Origin: JAOTVV01 sp041602035
GTDB lineage: Bacteria > Gemmatimonadota > Gemmatimonadetes > Gemmatimonadales > GWC2-71-9
Direction: 5' to 3'
Assembly: GCA_041602035.1 (NCBI GenBank)
Contig: JBFIHA010000012.1
Location: 8,628 to 72,627, forward strand
Length of the DNA stretch: 64,000 nucleotides
Both the position numbers and the translations under genes were made by a program. Below are positions 45,557 to 54,858 of the stretch, in pieces. Within the stretch, counting starts at the first letter, position 1, and each line of letters starts with the position of its first letter. The notes under the pieces are model-generated. The model had not been told where the DNA came from, searched no databases, and saw only the letters and a list, made by a program, of their open reading frames with translations.

Positions 45557-46648
45557 CTACAGCTCCTGCACGCCCCACGCTTTGGAGATGCTCTCCCAGG
45601 AGATCACGTTCGGCTTGACGAACGCCCGCCGCACGTCGTCCAGCCGCTCTCCCCTCACCTCGACGTCCCGCACCGTGGCGGGTCCCAGGCCCGCGCGGTA
45701 GGCCCAGGTGAACGTGGGAACCTCGTGCGCCCGGAATCCCATGACGTCGGCGGCGACCATGTCGGTAGCCAGCTGGTTCGTTCCCGCAATGATCAGATTC
45801 ATCGGCACCAGCCGCCCGCCCGTCGGGCCGTCACCTTCCATCGCCATCGACCCGTCCACCACCGTGAGCCCGAGCCTGCTGGCGCGCACCATGTCGATCG
45901 TCTCGAACGCGATACCGGGTGATTCGGCCATGGCCGCCTGGTCATGCAGCCATGACCGGACCGAGTAGTAGACCGTTCCGGGATACAGACCGATCAGGTT
46001 CTTCATGCCCAGCGTGACGGTCGCCAGCACGTGGGTCTTCATCATCGGTACGGAGCACAGCAGGTCGACCTCGGTCAGCGACCGGTGCAGCGTGATGGTG
46101 TCGAACGCAAGGCCGTTCGGCACCTCGACCTCGGCCAGGTCGCCCGAGTGGAGGTTGACGAGCGGTATGCCAAGCGAGCGGGCGAGATCGGTGTAGCCCA
46201 AGGCGTCGAAGATGTAGCGCTGCATCCCGTCGAGGATCTCGCGGTTCCGCGTCCGGTAGGTGACCTCGCCCCGGACATTGAACCCCGTGCCGGCCGCCGA
46301 TCCTTCGCCGATCACCACTTCCCTTCCGGACCGCTGCATGAGTTGGGCGAGCGTCTTGACCACCATCGGCTTGGTGGTGAAGGGTACGCCGTCGGCCACC
46401 AGGTTGGGTTTGAGCATGATGCGGTCTTTGCCCTTGGCCACCGTCTCGATCCCACCCAGAAGATCGATCGCCTTCTCGACCGCCAGATCCACCCTGGCGT
46501 TCCGAATCTTGACCACGCTCACGACCGGTTTCTCCAGCGCGGAACGGCCCGCGAGCCAGGACGGCGTCAACGCGCCGGCGGCGGTGCCGAGCACCACGCC
46601 GGCACCGGTCTTCACGAAATCGCGGCGGGTTGGGTGTCGGTGTCTCAC
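45557..46648 (-). CDS. DUF362 protein with Tat signal
   Basis: 363 residues beginning with a twin-arginine-type signal (TRRDFVKTGAGVVLGTAAG). The body has DUF362 landmarks: MLKPNLVADGVPFTTKPMVVKTLAQLM, VIGEGSA and PMMKTHVLATVTLGMKNLIGLYPG. Family members are often iron-sulfur linked, but no ferredoxin Cys cluster is present here. Function unknown. The GTG at 46648 has GGGAGGG 7 nt upstream; the longer upstream frame is unsupported. Confidence 0.82.
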   Translation of the reverse strand: MRHRHPTRRDFVKTGAGVVLGTAAGALTPSWLAGRSALEKPVVSVVKIRNARVDLAVEKAIDLLGGIETVAKGKDRIMLKPNLVADGVPFTTKPMVVKTLAQLMQRSGREVVIGEGSAAGTGFNVRGEVTYRTRNREILDGMQRYIFDALGYTDLARSLGIPLVNLHSGDLAEVEVPNGLAFDTITLHRSLTEVDLLCSVPMMKTHVLATVTLGMKNLIGLYPGTVYYSVRSWLHDQAAMAESPGIAFETIDMVRASRLGLTVVDGSMAMEGDGPTGGRLVPMNLIIAGTNQLATDMVAADVMGFRAHEVPTFTWAYRAGLGPATVRDVEVRGERLDDVRRAFVKPNVISWESISKAWGVQEL

Positions 46649-46825
46649 GCTGGTCCCTCCCACAGTGGTCGGCACGCGTATCACGGTGCCGAATGGCTGT
46701 CGTCGTCGGGAGGGTGTCGTCCTACGGGATGTGTCTTCACTACGGCACAAGGCCGCTGCAAGATTCGGGGCTGGTTCGCGCGCATGCCCCGATCGGGCAC
46801 CATCGTGTGGCGGCCGCTGATGCAA

Positions 46826-46858
46826 GCCACCCCGCCCGGCGCGGGGCCGGGCGGTGGC
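46826..46858. terminator. GC hairpin downstream of the lipoprotein pair
   Basis: GCCACCCCGCCCGGC (46826-46840) pairs with GCCGGGCGGTGGC (46846-46858), with a two-base bulge and short loop. It sits about 30 nt beyond the stop of the minus-strand lipoprotein gene at 46889. Confidence 0.55.
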
Positions 46859-46888
46859 TGTCGTCAACTGCCGAGCTTCGCGTACGCC

Positions 46889-47476
46889 TCACTTCAGGTT
46901 GACCTTCGACTTCAGGACGCGGAATACAATGTTCGGACCGAACTGCAGGTGACGGACCCCGTTGTAGTGGACCTTGCTCCCGTCGGTTGCCTCCAGCTGC
47001 CCCTGTCCACGGAAGCTCCACGTGTTCGTATTCGGGTCGGTCGACCCAAAAATATCGTTGTCGGTAGCCGTAAGCCTTCCCCAGCCCTCGGCTACCAAAG
47101 CGCGGCCGTAGCAGTCGCCGGGCGTGGTCATGTCACGGATGACTACGAAAGTCTCCCCCTGATGGACCGAGTGGAAGAAATCGCCGCTCGAGAGCCCTAC
47201 ATCCTGGTGCGAGACGGGGTCGCCTTCCCCTTGAATGTCGCATTCCGTCTGGGGGTTGGGGCCGAACGGCACCGTCGTGTGACAGACTCGCAGCCCGTTG
47301 GTCGGGTCCGTCCAGCAGACTCGCCACGCGTGCGAGAACCGAAAGATGTTGAGGTTCCCGTTGTCCGGGTTGTTCATCCAGTCGAACGCTGGTCCGTCCT
47401 CGATCGGCGCAACTGGTGCCTGCTCGGTGCACGCGGCGAACACGAGCGGGAGCAGGGCGAGGCGTAGGTAGCGCAT
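46889..47476 (-). CDS. Hypothetical lipoprotein with Cys-rich N-terminal half
   Basis: 195 residues with lipobox VFAAC. After the linker come several Cys (RVCWTD, LRVCHT, TECDIQ, GDCYGR) and a GQGQLEATDGSKVHYNGVRHLQF C-terminal strand region. No family recognised. AGGAGG lies 5 nt before the ATG. It is 57 nt downstream of a second lipoprotein gene on the same strand, with which it is probably cotranscribed. Confidence 0.7.
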   Translation of the reverse strand: MRYLRLALLPLVFAACTEQAPVAPIEDGPAFDWMNNPDNGNLNIFRFSHAWRVCWTDPTNGLRVCHTTVPFGPNPQTECDIQGEGDPVSHQDVGLSSGDFFHSVHQGETFVVIRDMTTPGDCYGRALVAEGWGRLTATDNDIFGSTDPNTNTWSFRGQGQLEATDGSKVHYNGVRHLQFGPNIVFRVLKSKVNLK

Positions 47477-47533
47477 GGGTACCTCCTGAAAGGAGTTGCA
47501 AGGGCACCGGTCAACGCAGCGGCATTCACGACT

Positions 47534-48094
47534 TCACTTCATGGCGTGGCACGACAGGACGTCCCCCCACCGGATGTTCCTGTCGACCAGGTTGCCGATC
47601 TCGTCGAACTCGAGGTGGAACATCACGACGGTTCGAACGCGCTCGCCTGTCCGCTGGTTCGTGAAGTGCTCGACGATCGGCTCGTGGAGCAGCAGATGGC
47701 CGTCGGCCGCGCGCACAAACTCGCGGTACTTGGCATCGGCCGATGCAACCCAGTAGTCACCACTCTCCACGCCGCGCAGTACGTCGTTGTCCGTTCGAAT
47801 CCATCCCTGGCTGATCACGTTGCCTGAGGGAGTAGCCACCGTCTTCAGGTAGATGCCGTAGGGACCGCCGAAATTGACGGTCTCCTCGCCGAGCCCTCCG
47901 TTGATGCAGGAGTAGAAGCCGCTTGGTACCGCCTCGCTCTCCGGGAGGGTGATCTCGGCTACGAGGACCCATCCGGAGCGGTCACCCTGCGCGGAGCGGA
48001 GATCCGGAGCTGCAGTGGGAGCGGTGGCGTTGCTGTCGCAGCCGAACATGAGCGCGGTCGCGACCAACGGGACTGCGATCTTGCTGATACGCAT
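47534..48094 (-). CDS. Hypothetical lipoprotein
   Basis: 186 residues with lipobox LMFGC and a beta-rich body containing two Cys (FYSCINGG; LSCHAMK). It shares overall style and position with the following lipoprotein but not clear sequence identity. AGGAGG 6 nt upstream fixes the ATG at 48094. It diverges from the membrane BTAD regulator, with an inverted repeat in the shared upstream region. Confidence 0.7.
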   Translation of the reverse strand: MRISKIAVPLVATALMFGCDSNATAPTAAPDLRSAQGDRSGWVLVAEITLPESEAVPSGFYSCINGGLGEETVNFGGPYGIYLKTVATPSGNVISQGWIRTDNDVLRGVESGDYWVASADAKYREFVRAADGHLLLHEPIVEHFTNQRTGERVRTVVMFHLEFDEIGNLVDRNIRWGDVLSCHAMK

Positions 48095-48192
48095 GTCGGG
48101 CCTCCTGTGAATTGAGATCGTCTGTGTCGGCATCGCCGACCACGGACCGTTCGGCGAGGGAGTGGCACGGTCCTGGCGACACCCGTTGCCTG

Positions 48193-48223
48193 CCCGTATG
48201 ATCGAGGGAGCCGATCATTCGGG
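48193..48223. promoter_or_regulatory. 31-bp inverted repeat, candidate operator
   Basis: Arms CCCGTATGATCG (48193-48204) and CGATCATTCGGG (48212-48223) are complementary at 11 of 12 positions around a 7-nt spacer. It lies 45 nt before the BTAD regulator start and about 100 nt upstream of the divergent lipoprotein pair. A second palindrome, GTCGGC-ATC-GCCGAC, is at 48126-48140. Confidence 0.6.
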
Positions 48224-48268
48224 TATCAATCCAACGTCAAGTTCCGACCTGAGGCGTCGATAAGGGGG

Positions 48269-51226
48269 ATGTACACACTCAGGTTTCTTGGGACCGCACG
48301 GATCGATGACGCTGCGGGGGAGGCCGGTGAGCGCCTCTCGCAGCCGCGTGCGCTCGCGCTGCTCGCCTGTCTGAGCGTCGCGGGGCCGGACGGCTGCACC
48401 CGCGACAAGTTGGTGGGGTTGTTGTGGCAGGATCTGGACTCCCGTCACGCACGGCACTCACTCTCGGCACTCGTGCATCAGATCCGGCGCGTGCTCGGGA
48501 GAGAGGCGCTGCTCACGGCGGGAGGTTTCGTCCGCCTAAGTCCCGACATCGTGACGGCCGATGTGCAGCAGTTCGAGCATGCCATGCGAGCGGGCGACCA
48601 CCGGCACGCCGTCGACCTGTACCAGGGACCGTTCCTCGACGGATTCCACCTTACCGGAGCGGCCGAGTTCGGGCGGTGGGTGGACGACGAGCGTCAACGG
48701 TTCAGCGTGCGGTGCCTCGAGGCGCTGGAGTCGCTCGCGGCCCGAGTCGAACAGGAAGAGAGCCCGGCCGAGGCAGTTGCCTGGTGGCAGCGAGCCGCGC
48801 AGCACGACCCGTTCAACTCCCGTGTGGCGCTCGCGTGCGCTCGCGCGCTTGCAGCGTCAGGCGATCGAGGGAACGGCGTGCAGTTCCTGCGCGATCATGC
48901 GAAGCGACTGCGCGAGGAGCTCGGGATCGACCCAGACCGGGCGATCATGGACATCATCCAGTCAGGCGATTTCGGGATCGATCCGTCCCACGGGAGCGAC
49001 TCGGGCGGCGTCGGCACCTCGCCACCGCCCGCCGGGGCCGTCGGTTCGTTGTCCCCGGCGAAGGGAAGGTCCCCCGCACAAACTGAGCTTGGCGATCAGC
49101 AGGCCACGTCTCAGGATGCCAGCGCCGGTGTCGTCCCACGGGGCCGCCGGTGGCCTCGGCGCGTGCTCCTCCTGGCCGCCGTCACGGTCCTGGTCTCTGG
49201 GGCGACGATGGCGGTCCGCGCCCGCATCACGCGCGGCCACGACTCCAGCCGAGTCGTCATCCTGCCGACGCAGACCGTCGGACTGGATACGACATTCTCT
49301 ACCCTCGTAGCGTCGCATTTGCATGCGGCCGTGGCCGACTGGGAGCTGCTCGAATCCCCGACGGCGAGCGCTGTTACGGAGTTGTGGCGTCGCGCCGGAG
49401 GATCTCCCCACGACGCGCCGACGGAGACGCAACTGCGCGAGATCGCCGCGCGGCTGGGTGCCGGCCTGACGCTCTCAAGCCGAGCAACGCGGGTGGGCCA
49501 GAATATCGAGCTCCATGCCTCGCTGACCAACGCCGCTGACGGGGCTTCCGTTGCCGCGGCGAGTGTGACGGGTTCGCAGGACAACCTCAGGAAATCTGCC
49601 AGGGCACTGCTTACCCGGCTCGTTGCCCGTGCGCAGGGTATCCCCGAGGACCGCGTGGCGACCCTCGACACCTACGATCCAGACGCGGTGCGCCTCTACC
49701 TCGAGGCCCACCGTGTGGGGGCTGCAGGGCGCGAACGTCTGCTGCGAGAGGCCCTCGAGCGCGACAGCACCTTTGCACTCGGCGCCGTGGCGCTACTCGA
49801 AGCATCCCCCGACTACTACAACCAGCACGTCGGAGACGCCTGGCATCCCATTGCGGCGACGGCGTGGCAGAATCGGCGGCTCCTGAGCCTCGCTGACCGG
49901 GTGTATGTGGAAGCGCTGGTAGGATGGCGCTTCATCCCACAGTACACCGCGGCACGGCACGTCGCGGGATGGGAGCGCGCCGTGCAGGTGGCGCCCGACC
50001 GTGTCACGCACTGGCGTGGCCTCACGCTCGAATGCTACCGCTGGTGCAGCGAGCTGTACCGCAACTGGTGGGACCGCGCCCTCGAGGCACACGATTCACT
50101 GCTGCAGCGCGGAGACCGTGAGTTCCTCGAGCAGGGGTTGGAGGTGGCCTTTCTCACCGGTGACACCGAGCGTGTCCGACGATACGCGGCGCTGCTGCCG
50201 GATACTGCCTGGTACGGGAAATGGCTCGCGGCCACGGCACTCGAGCGCACGCGCGAGAAGCAGCGCATTCAGCGCCTGTTCGAGCAACGCGACTTCCTCA
50301 GCATGCGCGTGGTCACGACCGCGATCCTGACCGGCCTCAACTTGGAGGACGCCGAGAGAGCCGCCAGCTTTGATTTGAATTCGGGAAACACCTATCAACT
50401 CAAGCCCATGGTGCTGGCGCGTGAGCGCGGTCGCCATGCGCAGTATCGGGAGCTGCGGGACAAGCTGCTCCAGTTGGCGTACACGACGACGAGATTCGAC
50501 GTGTTCGTCGCGCACGACATCATCTGGCAGTGGGCCTACTTTGCGGAGCCGGAACCGGACTCCGTGCTCGATGCGTACGACGCCATGCTTTCCGGTGTCA
50601 TCGACCGGACGCCAAGGAGCAGCCCGGATACGCTGGCAACGGCGCATTGTGCACGTGCGCAACTGCGGGTCGGACGCGGAGACACGACCGCGTTGGGGGA
50701 GGCGGTGGCCTATCTCTCGCGTGATCCGGACGTCAGGCCACTTGCCGTTTCCCGCATGTGTGTTCCGCTGTTGGACCTGCTTCTGGTGCGCGGGAGCGAC
50801 CGTGACGCGGTGACGGGCGCGACTCGCCGGCTGAACGATGTGCTACGGCTGCGGCCGCTGGATCTCGGGGGCGGTGACGGCATGATCAACGTGGAGATCA
50901 GCGTCGCGGCTGCCGCCAACCTGGAACTTGGCCGGGCGCTGTTGACGCTCGGGTACCCGGAGATCGGACTGGAGGCAGTCGCCCGGCGACCCTACCGCGC
51001 GGGTCTGTGGGGACTGTTTGGCTTTCACATCGACTTCGTGCTCGAGGAGGCCCGGCTGTTGGCAGCAGCTGGTGCCACCGAACAAGCACTCGCGAAGTAC
51101 GACCTGTACTTCCGCTTGCGACCGGAGCCGCCCGCTTTCGACTCCTGGCGCCAGACGTGGGAGGACGCACGCGCCGAGCGCCAAGCGCTGCTTAGTACCC
51201 CAACAACCTCGGCAGCGCCTCGGTGA
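48269..51226 (+). CDS. Membrane-anchored BTAD regulator with extracytoplasmic TPR-like sensor
   Basis: 985 residues: SARP-type winged helix (1-92; LVGLLWQDLDSRHARHSLSALVHQIRRVL), BTAD domain (95-235), a Pro/Gly-rich linker, one membrane helix (about 298-316) and a 660-residue extracytoplasmic part. That part opens with a TolB/FlgO-like segment (SSRVVILPTQTVGLD...IELHASLTNAADG) and continues as helical repeats. The layout equals the BTAD-kinase at 34192 without the kinase. By analogy with CadC/ToxR it may bind DNA from the membrane. Its end overlaps the convergent dctM gene by 35 bp. Confidence 0.82.
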   Translation: MYTLRFLGTARIDDAAGEAGERLSQPRALALLACLSVAGPDGCTRDKLVGLLWQDLDSRHARHSLSALVHQIRRVLGREALLTAGGFVRLSPDIVTADVQQFEHAMRAGDHRHAVDLYQGPFLDGFHLTGAAEFGRWVDDERQRFSVRCLEALESLAARVEQEESPAEAVAWWQRAAQHDPFNSRVALACARALAASGDRGNGVQFLRDHAKRLREELGIDPDRAIMDIIQSGDFGIDPSHGSDSGGVGTSPPPAGAVGSLSPAKGRSPAQTELGDQQATSQDASAGVVPRGRRWPRRVLLLAAVTVLVSGATMAVRARITRGHDSSRVVILPTQTVGLDTTFSTLVASHLHAAVADWELLESPTASAVTELWRRAGGSPHDAPTETQLREIAARLGAGLTLSSRATRVGQNIELHASLTNAADGASVAAASVTGSQDNLRKSARALLTRLVARAQGIPEDRVATLDTYDPDAVRLYLEAHRVGAAGRERLLREALERDSTFALGAVALLEASPDYYNQHVGDAWHPIAATAWQNRRLLSLADRVYVEALVGWRFIPQYTAARHVAGWERAVQVAPDRVTHWRGLTLECYRWCSELYRNWWDRALEAHDSLLQRGDREFLEQGLEVAFLTGDTERVRRYAALLPDTAWYGKWLAATALERTREKQRIQRLFEQRDFLSMRVVTTAILTGLNLEDAERAASFDLNSGNTYQLKPMVLARERGRHAQYRELRDKLLQLAYTTTRFDVFVAHDIIWQWAYFAEPEPDSVLDAYDAMLSGVIDRTPRSSPDTLATAHCARAQLRVGRGDTTALGEAVAYLSRDPDVRPLAVSRMCVPLLDLLLVRGSDRDAVTGATRRLNDVLRLRPLDLGGGDGMINVEISVAAAANLELGRALLTLGYPEIGLEAVARRPYRAGLWGLFGFHIDFVLEEARLLAAAGATEQALAKYDLYFRLRPEPPAFDSWRQTWEDARAERQALLSTPTTSAAPR

Positions 51227-52487
51227 GCCACGGCAGGTAGACCACCAGCAACAGTACCAAGACCATCACGGCGTAGAACGGCAACAGCGCCCTCGTGGTC
51301 CGTGCCACGGTCGTCCGGCCGATCCCGCATCCCACGAACAGAATCGAGCCCACCGGCGGCGTGCATAGCCCGATACACAGGTTGAGCACCATCATGATGC
51401 CGAAATGCAGGGAGGAGATGTCCAGCTCGTGCGCCACCGGCAGGAAGATCGGCGTGAAGATCAGCACGGCCGGGGTGATGTCCATGAAGGTGCCCACCAC
51501 CAGGAACAACAGGTTGATGAGCAACAGAATCAGCACTCGGCTGTCGGTGAGCGAGAGCAGAAACGCAGCGAGGTCCTGCGGCAGGTTCTCGTAGCTCAGG
51601 ATCCAGGCGAGGGCGGTCGACGTGGCGATCAGAAACATCACGATCGCCGTCGTTTCCGCGGACTTGAGGAGGATCTGTGGGAGATCGCTTACACGGACCT
51701 CCCGGTACACCGGCACGGCGAGGATCAGCGAATACACCACGGCGACCGCACTCGCCTCCGTGGCGGTGAAGATCCCCGCAATGATTCCGCCCATCACGAT
51801 CACGATGAGCAGGAGACTCGGAATGGCGCGCAGGAAGGCGCGAAAGCCCTCGGCCAGCCCGGGGCGACCGGCCACCGGATAGCGACGCCTCTTGGCAATC
51901 ACCGCGCCCACGAGCATGAGCGCGAGACCCAACAGGATGCCGGGAACGTATCCAGCGACAAACAGCGCCGCGATCGAGACCCCGCCGCTCGCCAGCGAGT
52001 AGACAATTAGGATGTTGCTCGGTGGGATGATGAGGCCGGTGGCCGACCCGGTCATCGTGACCGCAACACTGTACTCCCGCTCGTAGCCCTCGTCTTCCAT
52101 CGCGGGAATCATGAACCCGCCCACGGCCGACGTCGCGGCGACCGCCGAGCCCGAGATGGTGCCGAAGAACATGCTGGCCAGCACGTTCACGTAGGCCAAC
52201 CCACCGGCAAACCCGCCGACCAACACCTTGGCGAAATCGATGAGCCGCTGGGCCATTCCCCCTTCGGCGATGAGGCGACCCGAGAGAATGAAGAACGGGA
52301 TCGCCAGCAGCGCGAAGCTGTCGATGCCCGTCGCCATTCGCAGTGCCGTCGTCGTGACCGCCGGCTCGAGTGGGATCGTGACGAGCATGGTGACCGCGGT
52401 AGCAGCGCCGATACTCACCGCAATCGGCACGCCGATCGCCAGGCAGGCGAGGAAGGTCACGACCAGCAGGACGACGGGGGCGTCCAT
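51192..52487 (-). CDS. dctM: TRAP transporter large permease
   Basis: 431 residues, about 12 membrane helices, with DctM landmarks IPFFILSGRLIAEGGMAQRLIDFAK, TISGSAVAATSAVGGFMIPAM, GLIIPPSN and GLCTPPVGSILFVGC. It carries sodium-coupled uptake of the ligand delivered by DctP. The ATG overlaps the dctQ stop (TGATG). Last gene of a long minus-strand operon; its 3' end overlaps the convergent BTAD gene. Confidence 0.94.
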   Translation of the reverse strand: MDAPVVLLVVTFLACLAIGVPIAVSIGAATAVTMLVTIPLEPAVTTTALRMATGIDSFALLAIPFFILSGRLIAEGGMAQRLIDFAKVLVGGFAGGLAYVNVLASMFFGTISGSAVAATSAVGGFMIPAMEDEGYEREYSVAVTMTGSATGLIIPPSNILIVYSLASGGVSIAALFVAGYVPGILLGLALMLVGAVIAKRRRYPVAGRPGLAEGFRAFLRAIPSLLLIVIVMGGIIAGIFTATEASAVAVVYSLILAVPVYREVRVSDLPQILLKSAETTAIVMFLIATSTALAWILSYENLPQDLAAFLLSLTDSRVLILLLINLLFLVVGTFMDITPAVLIFTPIFLPVAHELDISSLHFGIMMVLNLCIGLCTPPVGSILFVGCGIGRTTVARTTRALLPFYAVMVLVLLLVVYLPWLTEALPRLLGY

Positions 52488-52996
52488 CAGCGCTCGACCG
52501 GAACGGCGATCGCCCGCGCGATCGACTCGATGGAGAACAGGGTGATGAGCACCCCCGAGAGCGGCAGGACCAGGTACACGAAGCCGACGCGGATGCCCAT
52601 GGCCGCCGAAATCTGGTCGAGCTGGAAGGCGAGCCGCACGAGCAGGGTGCCCCCGATCACCATGACTGAAAGCGCGAACAGCACGACGACCGTGTGCGCG
52701 AGGATGGTCACGGCGCGCCGCGCCCCACTGCGGAGGCGCGACACGAGCAGATCGATCCCCAGGTGCGCGCGCGTCCGGAAGCCGTACGCCGCGCCCAGAA
52801 TCCCAACCCAAATCAGGAGGAAGCCGGCAAGCTCTTCGGTGAACGAACTCGGCGCGCGCAGTAGAAACCGGGACACGACCTGCCAGGTGACGTCGACGAC
52901 CATGACGCCCATGAGCAGCACGAGCAGCCATGCTAGCGTCCGCTCGACGCGGTCGACGACCAGCGTCAGAAGAGCAACGAACCCATTGGCCGGCAT
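52487..52996 (-). CDS. dctQ: TRAP transporter small permease
   Basis: 169 residues with four membrane helices and the family segments VTWQVVSRFLL, SFTEELAGFLLIWVGILGAAYGFRTRAHLGIDLL. It forms the permease with DctM. Start and stop both overlap neighbouring genes by one base (TGATG). Confidence 0.92.
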   Translation of the reverse strand: MPANGFVALLTLVVDRVERTLAWLLVLLMGVMVVDVTWQVVSRFLLRAPSSFTEELAGFLLIWVGILGAAYGFRTRAHLGIDLLVSRLRSGARRAVTILAHTVVVLFALSVMVIGGTLLVRLAFQLDQISAAMGIRVGFVYLVLPLSGVLITLFSIESIARAIAVPVER

Positions 52997-53973
52997 CACG
53001 GGATGCGGTCGATCGCGCTCAGGAGATCGTGCATGGGTGTCCCACGGTAATCGTCGAACATCGGCTGCACAGCCCCGCGGAAGGTCGCCTTGTCGGGCGT
53101 GATCACCTCCACACCCGCCGCGCGGATCTCGGCCAACGCATGCTCGGACGCCTCCCGCCACAAGCGACGCTGCTCGATCACCGAGGACGCAACGGCCTCT
53201 TCCAACCAGCCGCGCTCCTCGGTCGAGAGACGCTGCCACACGTGAGTGCTGATCAGCAGCACATCGGGGACCCACGTGTGCTCATCCAGCGTGTAATACG
53301 GACTCACCTCGTAGTGCCCCGAGAGGAAGAAGCTCGGCAGGTTGTTCTCGGCACCATCCACCACCCCCTGCTGCAGCGCCGAATACAGTTCCCCCCAGTC
53401 GATGGGCGTGGCCGACCCGCCCAGCGCCCGGACCATGCGCAAGGATGTGATGCTCTTCTGCACCCGGATCTTGAGTCCGCTCAGGTCCTCGGGGGTTCGC
53501 ACCGCCGTGCCGGTGGTGTAGAAGTTTCGGGGTCCAGCGTCGTAGTAGCAGAGACCCCTCAAGTAGTACGGCTCGCCGGCCACCAGGAGACCGCGGCCGA
53601 TCTCCCCGTCCAGCACCCGCCAGAGATGCGCCTCGTTCCGGAACACGTACGGGATGCTGAACACGGCCATGTCCGGGACGAACGACTCGAGTGGGCTCGC
53701 CGACACCTTGGTCATGGCAATGCTGCCAATCTGGAGCATCTCGATCAGCTCGCGCTCCTCTCCCAGCTGGCCGCTGGGGTGGATCTCAACACGCATCTTC
53801 CCACCCGAGGTCTGCGCGAGACGGTCAGCCATGTGCACCATCGCCAGGTGCACGGGATGCGAAACATCCAAGCCATGCGCGAGCTTCAGGACCCGCGTGG
53901 CGTCCGGCGTTCGGCAGCCCGCGACCGCCGCGAGTGCGAGCGCCACCGTCGTGATCCGAGCCGCGCCCCTCAC
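52996..53973 (-). CDS. dctP: TRAP transporter substrate-binding lipoprotein
   Basis: 325 residues with lipobox AAVAGC and the DctP fold: LKLAHGLDVSHPVHLAMVHMADRL, GGKMRVEIHPSGQLGEERELIEMLQIGSI, DLSGLKIRVQKSI (with the ligand-carboxylate Arg of the family in this segment) and QQGVVDGAENNLPSF. The ligand is therefore an organic or sugar acid; operon context points to a uronate. The GTG start overlaps the galU stop (GTGA). Confidence 0.92.
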   Translation of the reverse strand: MRGAARITTVALALAAVAGCRTPDATRVLKLAHGLDVSHPVHLAMVHMADRLAQTSGGKMRVEIHPSGQLGEERELIEMLQIGSIAMTKVSASPLESFVPDMAVFSIPYVFRNEAHLWRVLDGEIGRGLLVAGEPYYLRGLCYYDAGPRNFYTTGTAVRTPEDLSGLKIRVQKSITSLRMVRALGGSATPIDWGELYSALQQGVVDGAENNLPSFFLSGHYEVSPYYTLDEHTWVPDVLLISTHVWQRLSTEERGWLEEAVASSVIEQRRLWREASEHALAEIRAAGVEVITPDKATFRGAVQPMFDDYRGTPMHDLLSAIDRIP

Positions 53974-54845
53974 TCGACGCGTCTCGTGTCTTGGAGTGAC
54001 GAGACGAACGATCGAATCGTTCCGGCGAACTCGTCCCGTTTGAGGGCGAACGCGAGGATCGTGTTCAGGTAGTCGAGCTTGTCGCCGATGTCGTAGCGCC
54101 GTCCCTGGAACGGCACGGCGAGCATCCTGGTCTGCGGAAGCATGCCAGCGAGCGCGTCCGTGAGCTGGATCTCGTCGTTTCGACCCGGTTGCGCGGCCTC
54201 GATCGCGTCGAACACCTCAGGGGTGAGCACGTAGCGCCCGGCGATCGCCATGGTGGAGGTCGTCTCGCCCGGGCGGGGCTTTTCGATCAACCGGTCGACG
54301 CGGATCCTGCCGTCACTGAGCCGCGTGCCTTCCACGATCCCGTAGCGACCGATCTTCTGTACCGGCACGTCCTCCACGGCGAGAACGGGGCCGTGCTCCA
54401 CCTCGTAGGCGTGGATGAGCTGGCGCGTCACCGGTACCGGCGCATCGATCACCGTATCGCCGAGGAGGACCGCGAACGGGTCATTACCGACGAAGGCTCG
54501 GGCGCATCGGATCGCATCCCCCAACCCGGTTTGCGTCGGCTGCCGCACGTAGTGGATCCTGGCAAGCTGCGTGAGACCGCGCACCGCCTCGAGAGCGGAT
54601 CTGTCCCCGCGCTTCTCGAGGTGTGACTCCAGCTCGACGTTCCGATCGAAGTGATCCTCGATGGCGCGCTTGTCGCGGCCGGTGACGAAGAGAATATCCT
54701 CGATCCCCGCGTCCACCGCCTCCTGGACGACGTACTGAATCGCCGGCGTATCCAGGATGGGCAGCATCTCCTTGGGCTGGGCCTTGGTGGCGGGGAGCAG
54801 TCTGGTGCCCGCGCCAGCGGCCGGGATGACGGCCTTCGTGATCAT
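53970..54845 (-). CDS. galU: UTP-glucose-1-phosphate uridylyltransferase (GalU-like)
   Basis: 291 residues: nucleotidyltransferase signature IPAAGAGTRLLPATKAQPKEMLPI, then IQYVVQEAVDAGIEDILFVTGR, the expected VLLGDTVID metal-binding Asp and FQGRRYDIGDKLDY. Length and motifs are those of GalU. Located between glucuronokinase and the TRAP genes, it may also or instead act on glucuronate 1-phosphate to give UDP-glucuronate (inference). Confidence 0.9.
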   Translation of the reverse strand: MITKAVIPAAGAGTRLLPATKAQPKEMLPILDTPAIQYVVQEAVDAGIEDILFVTGRDKRAIEDHFDRNVELESHLEKRGDRSALEAVRGLTQLARIHYVRQPTQTGLGDAIRCARAFVGNDPFAVLLGDTVIDAPVPVTRQLIHAYEVEHGPVLAVEDVPVQKIGRYGIVEGTRLSDGRIRVDRLIEKPRPGETTSTMAIAGRYVLTPEVFDAIEAAQPGRNDEIQLTDALAGMLPQTRMLAVPFQGRRYDIGDKLDYLNTILAFALKRDEFAGTIRSFVSSLQDTRRVE

Positions 54846-54858
54846 TGATGAGGGTCCC

